Shown one piece after another: positions 33,934-42,250 of a stretch of 42,250 bases of DNA. Below the pieces are notes generated by a model that ran no database searches, was not told the DNA's origin, and saw only the letters and a list, made by a program, of their open reading frames with translations. Source of the DNA: Desulfobacterium sp. (GTDB taxonomy: Bacteria > Desulfobacterota > Desulfobacteria > Desulfobacterales > Desulfobacteraceae); contig JAQYWC010000075.1 in the NCBI GenBank assembly GCA_030145245.1, forward strand, positions 1-42,250, written 5' to 3'. The position numbers and the translations under genes were made by a program. Numbering within the stretch: position 1 is the stretch's first letter; every line of letters starts with the position of its first letter.

Positions 33934-35013
33934 CTAACGTATCTTCAAGGTGGAAAGGGAGACCAGGGCCAAAATGATGGCAATGATCCAGAACCGCACG
34001 ATCACCTTGGATTCGGGCCACCCCTTGAGTTCAAAATGATGGTGCAGCGGTGCCATGCGGAATACCCGCTTACCATTGGTCAGCTTGAAATACCCCACCT
34101 GGATGATCACGGACATTGCCTCGATAACAAAGAGGCCGCCCACAACCAGCAAAAGGATCTCCTGCTTGGTGATGACGGCAATGGTGCCAAGCAGTGCCCC
34201 CAGGGGAATGGAGCCTGTGTCCCCCATGAACACCTGAGCCGGATGGGCATTGAACCAGAGAAACCCGAGGCCGGCGCCGGCCAGGACACCGCAGACAACC
34301 GTGATCTCCCCACAGGAAGCGATGTGCTTCACCTGGAGATAATTGGCAATCTCCACATGGCTTGCCACATAGGCAAAAAACATATAGGTCACCGAAGCGA
34401 TGATGATCGGTCCGATGGCAAGGCCGTCCAGGCCGTCGGTGAGGTTCACCGCATTGGAGGTCCCGACGATCACAAGGGTTGCAAAGGGGATGTACCAGAC
34501 ACCAAGATCCGGAGTGAAATTCTTTAAAAAGGGAAAGCTGAGACTGGTGTCGAAATCCGGGCAGCTGTAAACAAGAAAGGAGACTGTAAAGCCTGCAATC
34601 AGCTGGACGGCAAATTTTCCCTTTGCCGTGAACCCCATGTTCCGCTTTTTGACCTGCATGAGATAGTCGTCGATGAACCCGATGAGACCGAACAGTCCCA
34701 TGGACAACAGGGTAATCAGGATGTAGTGATTTGTGAGATCCGCCCACAGAAGCGTTGACACGCCCAGGGCAAACAGGATGAGCATCCCTCCCATGGTGGG
34801 TGTACCCTCTTTTTCCAGATGGGTTTCCGGGCCGTCGTTCTGGATGAACTGGCCGATCTGCATCCGGGAGAGCCGCTTGATCACCCAGGGACCGAGCACA
34901 AAGCACAGAACAAGGGCGGTCAAACCACCGTAGATGGTTCTAAATGTGATATACCGAAACAGGTTGAAAAACGAGATCTCGGTATGGAGAGGGTACAAAA
35001 AATGAAACAGCAT
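33934..35013 (-). CDS. mraY: Phospho-MurNAc-pentapeptide translocase MraY
   Basis: MraY transfers phospho-MurNAc-pentapeptide to undecaprenyl phosphate, forming lipid I. The 359-residue integral membrane protein has about ten helices. Conserved active-site segments are [17 protein letters not shown] with the paired Asp, [13 protein letters not shown], and [12 protein letters not shown]. The HHHFELKGW segment near the C-terminus is characteristic. There is a 65-base gap after murF. Confidence 0.98.
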   Translation of the reverse strand: MLFHFLYPLHTEISFFNLFRYITFRTIYGGLTALVLCFVLGPWVIKRLSRMQIGQFIQNDGPETHLEKEGTPTMGGMLILFALGVSTLLWADLTNHYILITLLSMGLFGLIGFIDDYLMQVKKRNMGFTAKGKFAVQLIAGFTVSFLVYSCPDFDTSLSFPFLKNFTPDLGVWYIPFATLVIVGTSNAVNLTDGLDGLAIGPIIIASVTYMFFAYVASHVEIANYLQVKHIASCGEITVVCGVLAGAGLGFLWFNAHPAQVFMGDTGSIPLGALLGTIAVITKQEILLLVVGGLFVIEAMSVIIQVGYFKLTNGKRVFRMAPLHHHFELKGWPESKVIVRFWIIAIILALVSLSTLKIR

Positions 35014-35077
35014 CGTCTAATTCCTGATTTAGGCGGCCATCAGCCCTTAATTTAAAAGGCCGTGGACCGCTCGCTCC

Positions 35078-36547
35078 TTATGTCGTTCCCGCCTCTGTTG
35101 CCGGGAACCCAGTGAGTCTATTAACAATTTCTTCAAGCCGCATTCCCCTGGAGCCCTTCACAAGGACCCAGGCGTTTTCGGCGGTATTTTCCATGAGTGC
35201 CGAGACAATCTCCTCCTTGGTACCGGCCAGGGCCATCTCCGGGGAGAGACCTGCTGCAACAGCACCGTCTATCACATGGGCGGCCATGGCCCCATGCACA
35301 TAGAGCCTTGATATCCCGGCAACCGCCGCTGCCCGTCCCACCTTTTGATGGAGTTCCGGGGAACGCTCTCCCAATTCGAGCATGTCCCCGAGCACGGCAA
35401 CACACCCTGCCCTGCCGGCCGACCGCCCAAGGGTCTCAAGGGCTGCCTGCACCGAACCCGGATTGGCGTTGTAGGTGTCGTCCATGATGGTGGTACCGTT
35501 AAATCCCCGGACAAGATGCATCCGTCCGGCCACCGGTTCAAACCCGCAAAGCCCGTCCGCAATTTCGGCCATGGGGATGCCCGCAGCAAGGGCTGCCGCT
35601 GTTGCGGCAAGGGCGTTATTTACCATAAACCGTGCCGGGGTGGAAAGAAGAACTTCGCAACGCTCTTTGTTCCCGGCAACAAGGGTGAAACCGATACCCT
35701 GGCCATGGGGGGTGATATTTTCTGCCCGGACCAGGTCATCCCCGGCCTGGGCCACGGTAAAGCAGATGGTCTGATTGATACCGGGGTTGGCCGCTGCCGC
35801 GGAAGCCAGGATCTCAAACCTTGGATCGTCCAGGTTCAGTACGGCGGTTCCGTTGGCGCCAAGGCCGGTCAACAGCTCTGCCTTGGCCCGGGCCACGTTT
35901 TCAATGGTTCCCAGTCCCTCAAGATGGCAGTCGGCGGTGTTGGTGATGACGCCGATATCGGGGAGGGCGATCCGGGCAAGCCGCTCGATCTCTCCCGGAT
36001 GGCTCATGCCCATCTCCACCACGGCCCACTCATGCTGGTCTGAAAGATTCAACAGGGTGAGGGGCAGGCCGATCTCGTTATTGAAGTTACCCTGGGTGGT
36101 CAGGGTTCTGAACCGCTGGTTAAAGATTCCCCCGGTCATCTTCCGGGTGGAGGTCTTTCCGTTGGAACCGGTGATGGCAACCACCCTGACATTGGCCCGG
36201 ATCCGCTGGTACCGGGCAAGATCCCCAAGGGCCGTGAGGGTGTTGTCCACAGGAAAGAACCTGCAATTGCAGGCATTCCAGCGGTCCTTCAGCCCCTGAT
36301 CCAGGGTGTTCATAAAACCGTTGCTGACCACAAACCCTTTGATTCCCTTGTCAACAAGGCCTGCAACAAAGGTGTGGCCGTCAAATTTTTCTCCCCCAAG
36401 GGCCACGAACAACTCTTGTGGACCGATGGTGCGGGAATTCGTGGAAACACCGGTAAACACCAGGTCGGTATTGTCCTGCCCGGCAACCGGCGCAAGGGCC
36501 AGGGCCTCCTCTATCTGGACGGTTGTCCAGGGGATGGGCTGCATCAT
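35078..36547 (-). CDS. murF: UDP-MurNAc-tripeptide--D-Ala-D-Ala ligase MurF
   Basis: MurF adds the D-Ala-D-Ala dipeptide, completing the cytoplasmic precursor. The 489-residue protein has the P-loop GSNGKTSTRKM at about 120, NIGVITN-type and MGMSHPGEIERL segments, and DDTYNANPGSVQAAL in the central domain. Two adjacent ATGs (36547 and 36544) are possible; I use the first, which overlaps the murE stop. No ddl gene supplying its dipeptide is in this cluster, so it must lie elsewhere. Confidence 0.96.
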   Translation of the reverse strand: MMQPIPWTTVQIEEALALAPVAGQDNTDLVFTGVSTNSRTIGPQELFVALGGEKFDGHTFVAGLVDKGIKGFVVSNGFMNTLDQGLKDRWNACNCRFFPVDNTLTALGDLARYQRIRANVRVVAITGSNGKTSTRKMTGGIFNQRFRTLTTQGNFNNEIGLPLTLLNLSDQHEWAVVEMGMSHPGEIERLARIALPDIGVITNTADCHLEGLGTIENVARAKAELLTGLGANGTAVLNLDDPRFEILASAAAANPGINQTICFTVAQAGDDLVRAENITPHGQGIGFTLVAGNKERCEVLLSTPARFMVNNALAATAAALAAGIPMAEIADGLCGFEPVAGRMHLVRGFNGTTIMDDTYNANPGSVQAALETLGRSAGRAGCVAVLGDMLELGERSPELHQKVGRAAAVAGISRLYVHGAMAAHVIDGAVAAGLSPEMALAGTKEEIVSALMENTAENAWVLVKGSRGMRLEEIVNRLTGFPATEAGTT

Positions 36548-38097
36548 GATCTCACCTCTTCCAGGCAGCACTGCTCAAGGGCCTGTTCCAGGATTTTCCG
36601 GTCGTCAAAATCGATGGTGCCTGTCTTTAAAATCTGGTAGGTCTCGTGGCCCTTGCCGGCAGCAACGATAATATCATCCGGCCTTGAGGCCTTTACCGCT
36701 GTTTCGAGGGCTGTTCTCCTGTCCGCCTCCACATGGAACCCGGTCTTGGCCTCCGGGGTTTCCAGAAGTTCCCTGGAAAGCCTGCAATGCTCGGCAGAGT
36801 CGATGCCCGTCAGAACGTCCCGGATGATCAGTTCAGGATTCTCGGATCTTGGGTTGTCCGAGGTGATGATGGCAAGATCGCTCAGGGTGGCTGCGATGTT
36901 CCCCATGATGGACCGCTTTGAACGGTCCCGGTCCCCGCCGCAACCGACAATGGAGATGACCCGTTTGGGCGCCTGGTCCTTCAGGGTCTTTAAGAGGGAC
37001 TCCAGGGCATCCGGGGTGTGGGCATAATCCACAAACACGTGGCGGCCAAAGGCGGGCTCGATGCGTTCCAGGCGGCCGGGAACGCCTTTGCAGTCTTCGA
37101 TTCCCCGGACAATGGCTTCAGGATCGATACCAATACTGTATGCGGCCCCTGCGGCAGACAGGATGTTCTCAACATTAAAGCTTCCCACAAGGTTTGAGGA
37201 AAACCCGTACCCCTTTCCGTCAATCTCAAGGGTTCCGGAGATTCCCGAGATCCCGTTGGAAAGATCCACGGCACGCAGGTTGGCGTCCCCGGCCCTTCCC
37301 GTGGAGAGGGTCCTTGTCCCGACGGCCGCTTTCAGCTCACGGCCCCTTTCGTCATCCAGGTTGACCACGGAGACGGCAGTGGCGGCCTTGGGGCCTGTTG
37401 GCAAATGCCGGGTAAAGAAGCGCTTCTTGCAGGCAAAGTAGCTGCCCATGGTTTTGTGGTAATCCAGATGGTCCTGGGTGAGGTTGGTGAACACACCGGC
37501 GTCAAACCAGCAGTTCCGAATCCTGTGAAGATCGATGCTGTGGGAGGAGACCTCCATGATCACATGGGTGACGCCCGCCGCCTTCATCCGGCTCAGCATC
37601 TGCTGCAGATCAATGGATTCAGGGGTGGTCACAGGGTTGTCATAGGTGTTACCGCAGTACCGCCAGTTCACCGTTCCGATCACCCCGGTTGTATGACCGG
37701 CCCGGTTCAATATGCTCTCCAGGATCCAGGTGCTGGTGGTCTTGCCGTTGGTGCCGGTGATGCCGGTGACGCACATGCCCTGGGAAGGGTTGTTGTAGAA
37801 ACGCGCGGCAATGGAGGCCATGGCTTTCCGGCTGTCTGCAACCTCAACGGCCCGGGGAACCCCCGTAAGCCGCTGCTGGGCCACTACGGCTACAGCTCCC
37901 CGTTCCAGGGCATCCTCGATATAATCGTGGCCGTCGCTGTTAAAGCCCTTGATGGCGATGAAGAGACCGCCGGGTTTCACCTCCCGTGAATTGTTATGGA
38001 TGGAGGTGATTTCAGGATCGGCACCCGGATCTGACTCCAGGGCAAATCCCCGCTCCCACAAGGGGGTGCACTCTTTTATAAGGTATGATAATTTCAA
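36544..38097 (-). CDS. murE: UDP-MurNAc-dipeptide--meso-diaminopimelate ligase MurE
   Basis: MurE adds the third amino acid of the stem peptide. The 517-residue protein has the ATP-binding GTNGKTTSTW motif, the carbamylated-Lys region, and the DNPRSENP segment near the C-terminus. DNPR marks enzymes that use meso-diaminopimelate rather than lysine, so the cell wall should be of the DAP type. Its start overlaps the ftsI stop by four bases, and its end overlaps murF. Confidence 0.97.
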   Translation of the reverse strand: MKLSYLIKECTPLWERGFALESDPGADPEITSIHNNSREVKPGGLFIAIKGFNSDGHDYIEDALERGAVAVVAQQRLTGVPRAVEVADSRKAMASIAARFYNNPSQGMCVTGITGTNGKTTSTWILESILNRAGHTTGVIGTVNWRYCGNTYDNPVTTPESIDLQQMLSRMKAAGVTHVIMEVSSHSIDLHRIRNCWFDAGVFTNLTQDHLDYHKTMGSYFACKKRFFTRHLPTGPKAATAVSVVNLDDERGRELKAAVGTRTLSTGRAGDANLRAVDLSNGISGISGTLEIDGKGYGFSSNLVGSFNVENILSAAGAAYSIGIDPEAIVRGIEDCKGVPGRLERIEPAFGRHVFVDYAHTPDALESLLKTLKDQAPKRVISIVGCGGDRDRSKRSIMGNIAATLSDLAIITSDNPRSENPELIIRDVLTGIDSAEHCRLSRELLETPEAKTGFHVEADRRTALETAVKASRPDDIIVAAGKGHETYQILKTGTIDFDDRKILEQALEQCCLEEVRS

Positions 38098-39833
38098 CTT
38101 TTTGCTCCGTCTGATACCCTGGCAACGATCTGCTCCTGTTCCAGGTCAGGGGGAATATTAAGGTAATGGAAGGACTCGGCAAGGATGCTCTTAAAAGCGG
38201 GTGCCGCTACCACGCTGCCGTAGTGGCTCTTTCTCGGCTCGTCCACCACCACCACAACCACAAGCTCAGGGTTCACTTCCGGTGCAAACCCGGCAAACGC
38301 TGCGGTGTACAGGTACTTGGAGTATCCTCCGCCACCCTTTGCCACTTTTTGTGCGGTGCCTGTCTTGCCGCAGACCGAATACCCTTCGAGGGCTGCACTG
38401 AATCCAGTGCCCCCTTCTGAGACAACCGACCGCATCATCTTTCTCACTGTTCTTGCCGTGTGTTTGGAGATGACCCTGCGCTGCACCTGGGGTTTAAACT
38501 CCTGATCGGTCTCCCCGGTGTTGAGCAGGGTCTTTTGAACAAGAAGGGGGCGCATGAGCACCCCATCGTTTGCAATGGCGGAAAATCCAACGGCCAGCTG
38601 AAGCGCTGTCACCGACATGCCCTGGCCAAAGGTGATGGCAGATGTGTCGATGGTCGACCATTTGCCGGGGGACGAGAGGGTTCCGGAACTCTCTCCGGGA
38701 GAGCCAAGACCGGTTTTCCTGCCGAACCCGAACCCGGTCAGCGAATCATAAAGCGCCTGCTTGCCTGTTGTTTCCGTAATCTTTACCATTCCAATATTAC
38801 TTGAATACTTGAGGATCTGCCCCAGGGTCAGCCACCCGCTTTCATGGGTGTCATGGATCACCTTGGAGCCCACCTTGTAAGCACCGTTCTCACAGAAAAA
38901 AATCGATTTTGAGGTACAATACCCCTTGTCCATTGCAGACGCTGCAACAAACACCTTCATCACCGACCCTGGCTCAAAGGGATCGGTTACCACCCGGTTT
39001 CTCCAGCTCTCCCGGGTAAATTCGGAAAATGCATTGGGATTAAACTCAGGATAGAGGGCCATGGCCAGGATCTCCCCGGTCTTGGGCCGCATCACCACGG
39101 CCATTCCGGACCTTGCCCTGAAGCGGCTCACCACATCCTCCAGGGCGGTTTCGGAGAGGTACTGGATGTTCCTGTCAATGGTCAGGACCAGGGAACCTCC
39201 GCTAAATCGCTCCTGGAGGCGTTTTTCCGGGTCCAGCTGGCGGCCGGTGGCATCCTTGGTGACCGTAAGCCGGGTCCGCTGGCCCTGGAGCACCGAATCG
39301 TAGCCATACTCAAGTCCCTCCAGCCCCTTGGCGTCGGAACCGGTAAACCCGATCACCTGGCCTGCCAGGGTCCGGTTCGGGTAAAAGCGGATCACGTCGT
39401 TCTGGAAGATGAGTCCCTTAATGTCGAGGGCCTTTAGCTCCCGGGCTTCGGCCGGTGAGATCTTCCGCTTGATCGGGACAAAGGATCTCCGGGAGGAGAG
39501 CCTTTTCCTGAGCTTCACAGGATCGATTTTCAAAACGGACGCGATGGCCCGGGCATCCTTTGCCGGATTTTCGATCTTTTTGGCCGAGGCTGCAACGGAC
39601 AACGCATCAATGGTCGTACCCAGACGATTCATGTTCCGGTCCAGGATCTCACCACGCTTGCCCTGGATGCGAACTGTACCAGTATATTCGTTTTCCGCTT
39701 TCCGGGCAAGATCATTGCTGTCAAGGATCTGAATTTTAACGGCATTTGCCCCAAGGAGAAGGATAAACGAAAAAAAGAACACCTCGACTACGACGATTCG
39801 AGCCCGTATTCCTTTTTTTCTTTCCTGGGTCAT
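38094..39833 (-). CDS. ftsI: Septal transpeptidase FtsI (PBP3)
   Basis: FtsI cross-links septal peptidoglycan in the periplasm. The 579-residue protein has a short cytoplasmic tail, one membrane helix at about 14-34 (VVVEVFFFSFILLLGANAV), a dimerisation domain (KRGEILDRNMNRL), and the transpeptidase with the catalytic motifs SVMK (in EPGSVMKVF), SSN and KTGTAQ. No PASTA domain follows. The ATG at 39833 is chosen over an upstream in-frame ATG at 39908, which would overlap ftsL and lacks sense as a membrane protein start. It is preceded by GGAAAGGG. Confidence 0.96.
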   Translation of the reverse strand: MTQERKKGIRARIVVVEVFFFSFILLLGANAVKIQILDSNDLARKAENEYTGTVRIQGKRGEILDRNMNRLGTTIDALSVAASAKKIENPAKDARAIASVLKIDPVKLRKRLSSRRSFVPIKRKISPAEARELKALDIKGLIFQNDVIRFYPNRTLAGQVIGFTGSDAKGLEGLEYGYDSVLQGQRTRLTVTKDATGRQLDPEKRLQERFSGGSLVLTIDRNIQYLSETALEDVVSRFRARSGMAVVMRPKTGEILAMALYPEFNPNAFSEFTRESWRNRVVTDPFEPGSVMKVFVAASAMDKGYCTSKSIFFCENGAYKVGSKVIHDTHESGWLTLGQILKYSSNIGMVKITETTGKQALYDSLTGFGFGRKTGLGSPGESSGTLSSPGKWSTIDTSAITFGQGMSVTALQLAVGFSAIANDGVLMRPLLVQKTLLNTGETDQEFKPQVQRRVISKHTARTVRKMMRSVVSEGGTGFSAALEGYSVCGKTGTAQKVAKGGGGYSKYLYTAAFAGFAPEVNPELVVVVVVDEPRKSHYGSVVAAPAFKSILAESFHYLNIPPDLEQEQIVARVSDGAKS

Positions 39834-39864
39834 TTTACCCTTTCCGCCCGCTTCTGTTACCCCA

Positions 39865-40182
39865 TTATCGATCCATGTACACAACCTGGCCCTGTTCTGG
39901 CATATCAAGGCCGAGCCGTGTTCTGGCTATTGTCGCTATCCGTTCCGGAGATCCCAATCGCTCCCGCTCGATGATCAGCTCCTTCCTGTAGGCCTCCGAC
40001 TGTTTCCGGGCCTGCTCTGCGTGGGAGATCTGAAATCCCTTCCTTGTGCACTCTACCCGGATTCCGGTGTAAATAAAAAGCTCACAAAGAAAAATAAGAA
40101 GAATCACCAGCCATCGGCCCGGAATCTTCTTTATCTCTTGTTTTACCCCGTTCTTTCGAATCCTGTCTGCATTCCATTCCAT
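39865..40182 (-). CDS. ftsL: Cell division protein FtsL-like
   Basis: This 105-residue bitopic protein sits between rsmH and ftsI, the usual place of ftsL. It has a basic N-terminal tail, one membrane helix at about 24-42 (WLVILLIFLCELFIYTGI), and a periplasmic coiled-coil-like segment (about 50-85) ending in ARTRLGLDMPEQGQVVY, the LGL-x-P-x-Q-x-V ending common in the family. Sequence similarity among FtsL proteins is weak; the call rests on architecture, position and that ending. An AAGGTGTG ribosome-binding site precedes it. Confidence 0.9.
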   Translation of the reverse strand: MEWNADRIRKNGVKQEIKKIPGRWLVILLIFLCELFIYTGIRVECTRKGFQISHAEQARKQSEAYRKELIIERERLGSPERIATIARTRLGLDMPEQGQVVYMDR

Positions 40183-40186
40183 GGAA

Positions 40187-41125
40187 TCACACCTTTTCAG
40201 CCACCCTCAACCTGGCGCTCCTTGCCATGGGATTTGCCTCGGTCTCCTCCTGTGTCGGCAATATGGCCTTTCTTGATACCGACTTGAGCCGGGGGGTAAA
40301 CCCACACACGCACTTGGGAAAATCCCGGGGACAGGTACATCCCTTCTCAAAAGCCCTGATCTGCTGTTTCACGATCCTGTCCTCAAGGGAATGAAAGGAG
40401 ATAACGCAGATCCTCCCGCCCGGGTTCAACATATCCGGCACGGCTTCCATAAATCGTTCAAGGCGTTCAAGTTCTTTGTTCACAACGATCCGAAGGGCCT
40501 GGAACACCCGGGTTGCAGGATGTATCTTCTGCTGGTGCACAAGCTTTGCCGGCATGGCCGCCCGGACAATTTCAGAAAGCTCCCGGTTCCTTGTAATTGG
40601 TGAAGCTGCCCTTGCCTTGACAATAGCCCTGGCAATTTTCCTGGACATCCGCTCCTCACCATACTTGAAAAAAATATCGACCAGCGACTTTTCATCCGAC
40701 TGGTTAACAATATCTGCCGCAGTCCTGTCCGCCCTTAAGTCCATGCGCATGTCAAGGGGCTCGTCCCCCTTGAAGCTGAACCCACGCTTCCCCTGCCTGA
40801 GCTGGTGAAGGGAAAGTCCGAGATCAAGCAGAATACCATCCACCCCCTCGATCCCCATGGAATCGAGAATGCGGGGAACCTTGGAAAAGTTGTCATGGAA
40901 GATGTGAACGTTGGAGGCATAGGGTTCAAATACCTTGTGGGCATTTTCCACGGCATCCCGGTCCTGGTCAGTCCCGATGAGCCTGCCTCCGGGAAGCACG
41001 GCCTTCAGACTGGTCAACGCATGTCCGGAACCGCCAAGGGTACAATCCACGCAGGTATTTCCAGGTTTCAAATCAAGATACTCCCGTATCTCTTGGGGCA
41101 TCACTGATGTATGTGTAAAAATCAT
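40187..41125 (-). CDS. rsmH: 16S rRNA (cytosine-1402 N4) methyltransferase RsmH
   Basis: RsmH (MraW) methylates C1402 of 16S rRNA. The 312-residue protein has the SAM-binding CTLGGSGHA motif at about 29-37, GTDQDRDA, DGILLDLGLS, the GFSFKGDEPLDMRMD segment, and PATRVFQALRI. The C-terminal GGRICVISFHSLEDRIVK is diagnostic. It starts three bases past the mraZ stop and is followed closely by ftsL, in the standard dcw order. Confidence 0.97.
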   Translation of the reverse strand: MIFTHTSVMPQEIREYLDLKPGNTCVDCTLGGSGHALTSLKAVLPGGRLIGTDQDRDAVENAHKVFEPYASNVHIFHDNFSKVPRILDSMGIEGVDGILLDLGLSLHQLRQGKRGFSFKGDEPLDMRMDLRADRTAADIVNQSDEKSLVDIFFKYGEERMSRKIARAIVKARAASPITRNRELSEIVRAAMPAKLVHQQKIHPATRVFQALRIVVNKELERLERFMEAVPDMLNPGGRICVISFHSLEDRIVKQQIRAFEKGCTCPRDFPKCVCGFTPRLKSVSRKAILPTQEETEANPMARSARLRVAEKV

Positions 41126-41128
41126 ATA

Positions 41129-41569
41129 TTATAGTCCCAGGGAAGCGATCTCCTCTCTTACTTCCTCTTTTTCCATCTCCTTTTCCATCTTCTGATTCTG
41201 GGCATCCCAACCATCCCTGGACCAAATTTCAAAATGATCCAGGACACCGACAAGCACGATCTCCTTTGCAAGTTCTGCGTATTCCCTGAGACTCTGGGGG
41301 AGCAGTATGCGCCCCTGCTTGTCACAGGAACATTCGCAGGCGTTTCCAAGGAAAAAACGCTTGAATTGTCTCATGTGCTGGCTCTTTGCCGAGAGTATTT
41401 TCTTCTCTATCGTAAACCATTCATTAATGGTGTAACCGTAGAGAGCGCCATCCATATTCGAAATCATCACGCCGTCTCCGCCCCCGGACCGAATATGGTC
41501 CCGGAACCGCGCTGGTATGATGATTCGACCCTTAGGGTCTATGGTATGGAAGGAGCTCGATCTAAACAT
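41129..41569 (-). CDS. mraZ: Transcriptional regulator MraZ
   Basis: MraZ is an AbrB-fold regulator at the head of the dcw cluster that binds repeated sites in its own promoter. The 146-residue protein has two SpoVT/AbrB-like halves: FHTIDPKGRIIIPARFRD near the N-terminus and SCDKQGRILLPQSLREYA at about residue 80. The tail is a short charged helix rich in Glu and Lys. The ATG at 41569 has only a weak AGGT site about ten bases upstream, which could limit its own expression. Candidate operator repeats lie just ahead. Confidence 0.96.
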   Translation of the reverse strand: MFRSSSFHTIDPKGRIIIPARFRDHIRSGGGDGVMISNMDGALYGYTINEWFTIEKKILSAKSQHMRQFKRFFLGNACECSCDKQGRILLPQSLREYAELAKEIVLVGVLDHFEIWSRDGWDAQNQKMEKEMEKEEVREEIASLGL

Positions 41570-41606
41570 TGTTTCAGATACCTATACTGGTTCTCAAAGA
41601 TTGACA

Positions 41607-41621
41607 TCCACTATTATCCAC
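41607..41621 (-). promoter_or_regulatory. Candidate MraZ operator repeats
   Basis: On the minus strand GTGGA occurs twice (GTGGATAATAGTGGA) with starts exactly 10 bases apart, between the promoter and the mraZ start codon. Known MraZ sites are direct repeats of GTGG(G/T/A) with five-base spacers, so spacing and place agree. Only two units are evident here; three or four are usual. Confidence 0.6.
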
Positions 41622-41633
41622 TATGTGGGCACA

Positions 41634-41661
41634 ACATTACGAAAACTGCTATTTAAGTCAA
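41634..41661 (-). promoter_or_regulatory. Candidate promoter of the dcw cluster
   Basis: TTGACT at 41656-41661 and TAATGT at 41634-41639 on the minus strand, 16 bases apart, form a plausible sigma-70 promoter ahead of mraZ. An A/T tract (TTTTTAAATTTTTCGC) directly upstream could serve as an UP element. The -10 match is modest. Confidence 0.5.
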
Positions 41662-41765
41662 GCGAAAAATTTAAAAACTTAAGGATCTCTAATGATATCA
41701 AGGGGTATTAAATTAGGGGAGCAAAGTGGAGGTAGAGAAACAGTGAATTTTGGCGAACAAAAAAA

Positions 41766-41825
41766 GGGGACGCCCATAAAATTATAAGTTTCTCAAAAGA
41801 AAGTTATAATTTTATGGGCGTCCCC
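41766..41825 (-). terminator. Long hairpin with T run: rrn terminator, REP-like
   Basis: A 60-base hairpin has a 22-bp perfect outer stem (GGGGACGCCCATAAAATTAT and two more bases), one G-G mismatch and a five-bp inner stem around CAAA. On the minus strand it is followed by seven T residues, an apt intrinsic terminator for the rRNA operon. Its GGGGAC...GTCCCC ends match the style of RAYT-linked REP elements, so it may be a mobile repeat used as terminator. Confidence 0.75.
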
Positions 41826-41833
41826 AAAAATAT

Positions 41834-41858
41834 GGGAACAGACGTTTAAGTCTGTCCC
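41834..41858. repeat. GGGACAGAC-type REP-like hairpin after 5S rRNA
   Basis: The sequence GGGAACAGAC-GTTTAA-GTCTGTCCC folds as a hairpin with one bulged A. It lies 12 bases past the 5S 3' end and is the classic form of REP elements associated with Y1 (RAYT) transposases. Confidence 0.65.
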
Positions 41859-41870
41859 TTATAGAGATAA

Positions 41871-41986
<116 letters not shown>

Positions 41987-42072
41987 TTAAACTTAGCAAT
42001 TCATATCTGATGTAAGTAAATGTTTGCACTGTATACTCGCATTAAAGCGTTCAAACCTCTTTGAGGTTTTAC

Positions 42073-42105
42073 TCTTGGGGACAGATTTGAAATCTGTCCC
42101 CAAGA
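42073..42105. repeat. REP-like hairpin inside the 23S-5S spacer
   Basis: A perfect 16-bp inverted repeat (TCTTGGGGACAGATTT, one-base centre) lies between the 23S and 5S genes. The GGGGACAGA end links it to the hairpin beyond the 5S gene. Placed here it is within the rRNA precursor and could alter processing. Confidence 0.75.
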
Positions 42106-42115
42106 AAAAAAGTTA

Positions 42116-42250
42116 GTGGCTAAGCCTCACGACCTGTTAGTACCGGTAAGCTGAACACATTACTGTGCTTACACACCCGGCCTATCAACCTTGTAGTCTT
42201 CAAGGGGTCTTTAGTCACAATGTGATGGGATATCTAATCTTGAAGTTGGC
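42116..42250 (-). rRNA. rrl: 23S ribosomal RNA, 3' end (partial)
   Basis: The minus strand from the right edge reads as the last about 135 nt of 23S rRNA: GCCAACTTCAAGATTAGATA, then CCCTTGAAGACTACAAGG, GATAGGCCGGGTGTGTAAGC, and AGCTTACCGGTACTAACAGG with the final CGTGAGGCTTAGCC. The gene continues beyond the window, and its exact 3' end (about 42116) is approximate. Confidence 0.93.

Noticed and set aside
41766-41825. Small RNA gene or CRISPR-like repeat downstream of 5S
   Set aside because: A single long hairpin followed by T7 on the transcribed strand is explained by a terminator of REP-like origin.

Overview
The window reads as chromosomal DNA of an anaerobic, sulfate-reducer-like Desulfobacterota (deltaproteobacterial) bacterium, probably Desulfobacteraceae-like. 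The signs are a ferredoxin-dependent 2-oxoacid oxidoreductase cluster tied to an HdrA/GltD-type flavoprotein, meso-DAP peptidoglycan genes in a complete Gram-negative-type dcw cluster, a periplasmic murein hydrolase, lipoprotein signals, and a soluble PAS-based chemoreceptor operon. The assignment is inferred from gene content; no species is claimed. Nearly every gene lies on the minus strand, co-oriented with the rRNA operon that enters at the right edge.

Region 1 (1-6.5 kb): REP-like inverted repeats at the left edge, then korD-korA-korB-korC and a 1115-residue multi-cofactor flavoprotein in one minus-strand operon (reading from 6464 down to 159). The complex would decarboxylate a 2-oxoacid with CoA and pass electrons to ferredoxin. 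The large flavoprotein, with two HdrA-like parts around a GltD-like NAD(P)H domain plus several [4Fe-4S] motifs, is a plausible electron-distributing partner.

Region 2 (6.7-16.3 kb): a chemosensory operon read in the order STAS protein, CheY, CheA, soluble tandem-PAS receptor, CheW, CheR, CheB, and a 645-residue MCP-like coiled-coil protein with a CheZ-like D-x3-Q motif. No CheD, CheC, CheX or classical CheZ is present. Short aromatic-ended peptides related to the NWETF tether recur at the C-termini of two of the proteins and in a start-less, probably decayed coding remnant upstream of the STAS gene.

Region 3 (16.4-22.1 kb): nhaA with a hairpin-bearing leader, then a compact envelope-stress-like module: ECF sigma factor, membrane protein with an anti-sigma-like N-terminus and a periplasmic glycogen-binding-like (CBM48/AMPK type) domain, a lipoprotein with a related domain, and a secreted protein with a glycine-rich tail. 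Upstream of it are a MepA-type murein endopeptidase and an exported Ntn-type choloylglycine-hydrolase-family protein.

Region 4 (22.5-22.9 kb): two identical tRNA-Phe genes in a 222-bp tandem duplication, each with its own near-consensus promoter and terminator.

Region 5 (23.0-41.7 kb): a B12-binding-type radical SAM protein at the end of a complete dcw cluster, reading mraZ, rsmH, ftsL, ftsI, murE, murF, mraY, murD, ftsW, murG, murC, murB, ftsQ, ftsA, ftsZ. There is no ddl. The mraZ promoter region carries a candidate MraZ operator (two GTGGA repeats at 10-bp spacing).

Region 6 (41.7-42.25 kb): the end of an rRNA operon (23S 3' end, 5S), decorated by three GGGGAC-type hairpins resembling REP elements of RAYT transposases, one inside the 23S-5S spacer and one doubling as the apparent rrn terminator.
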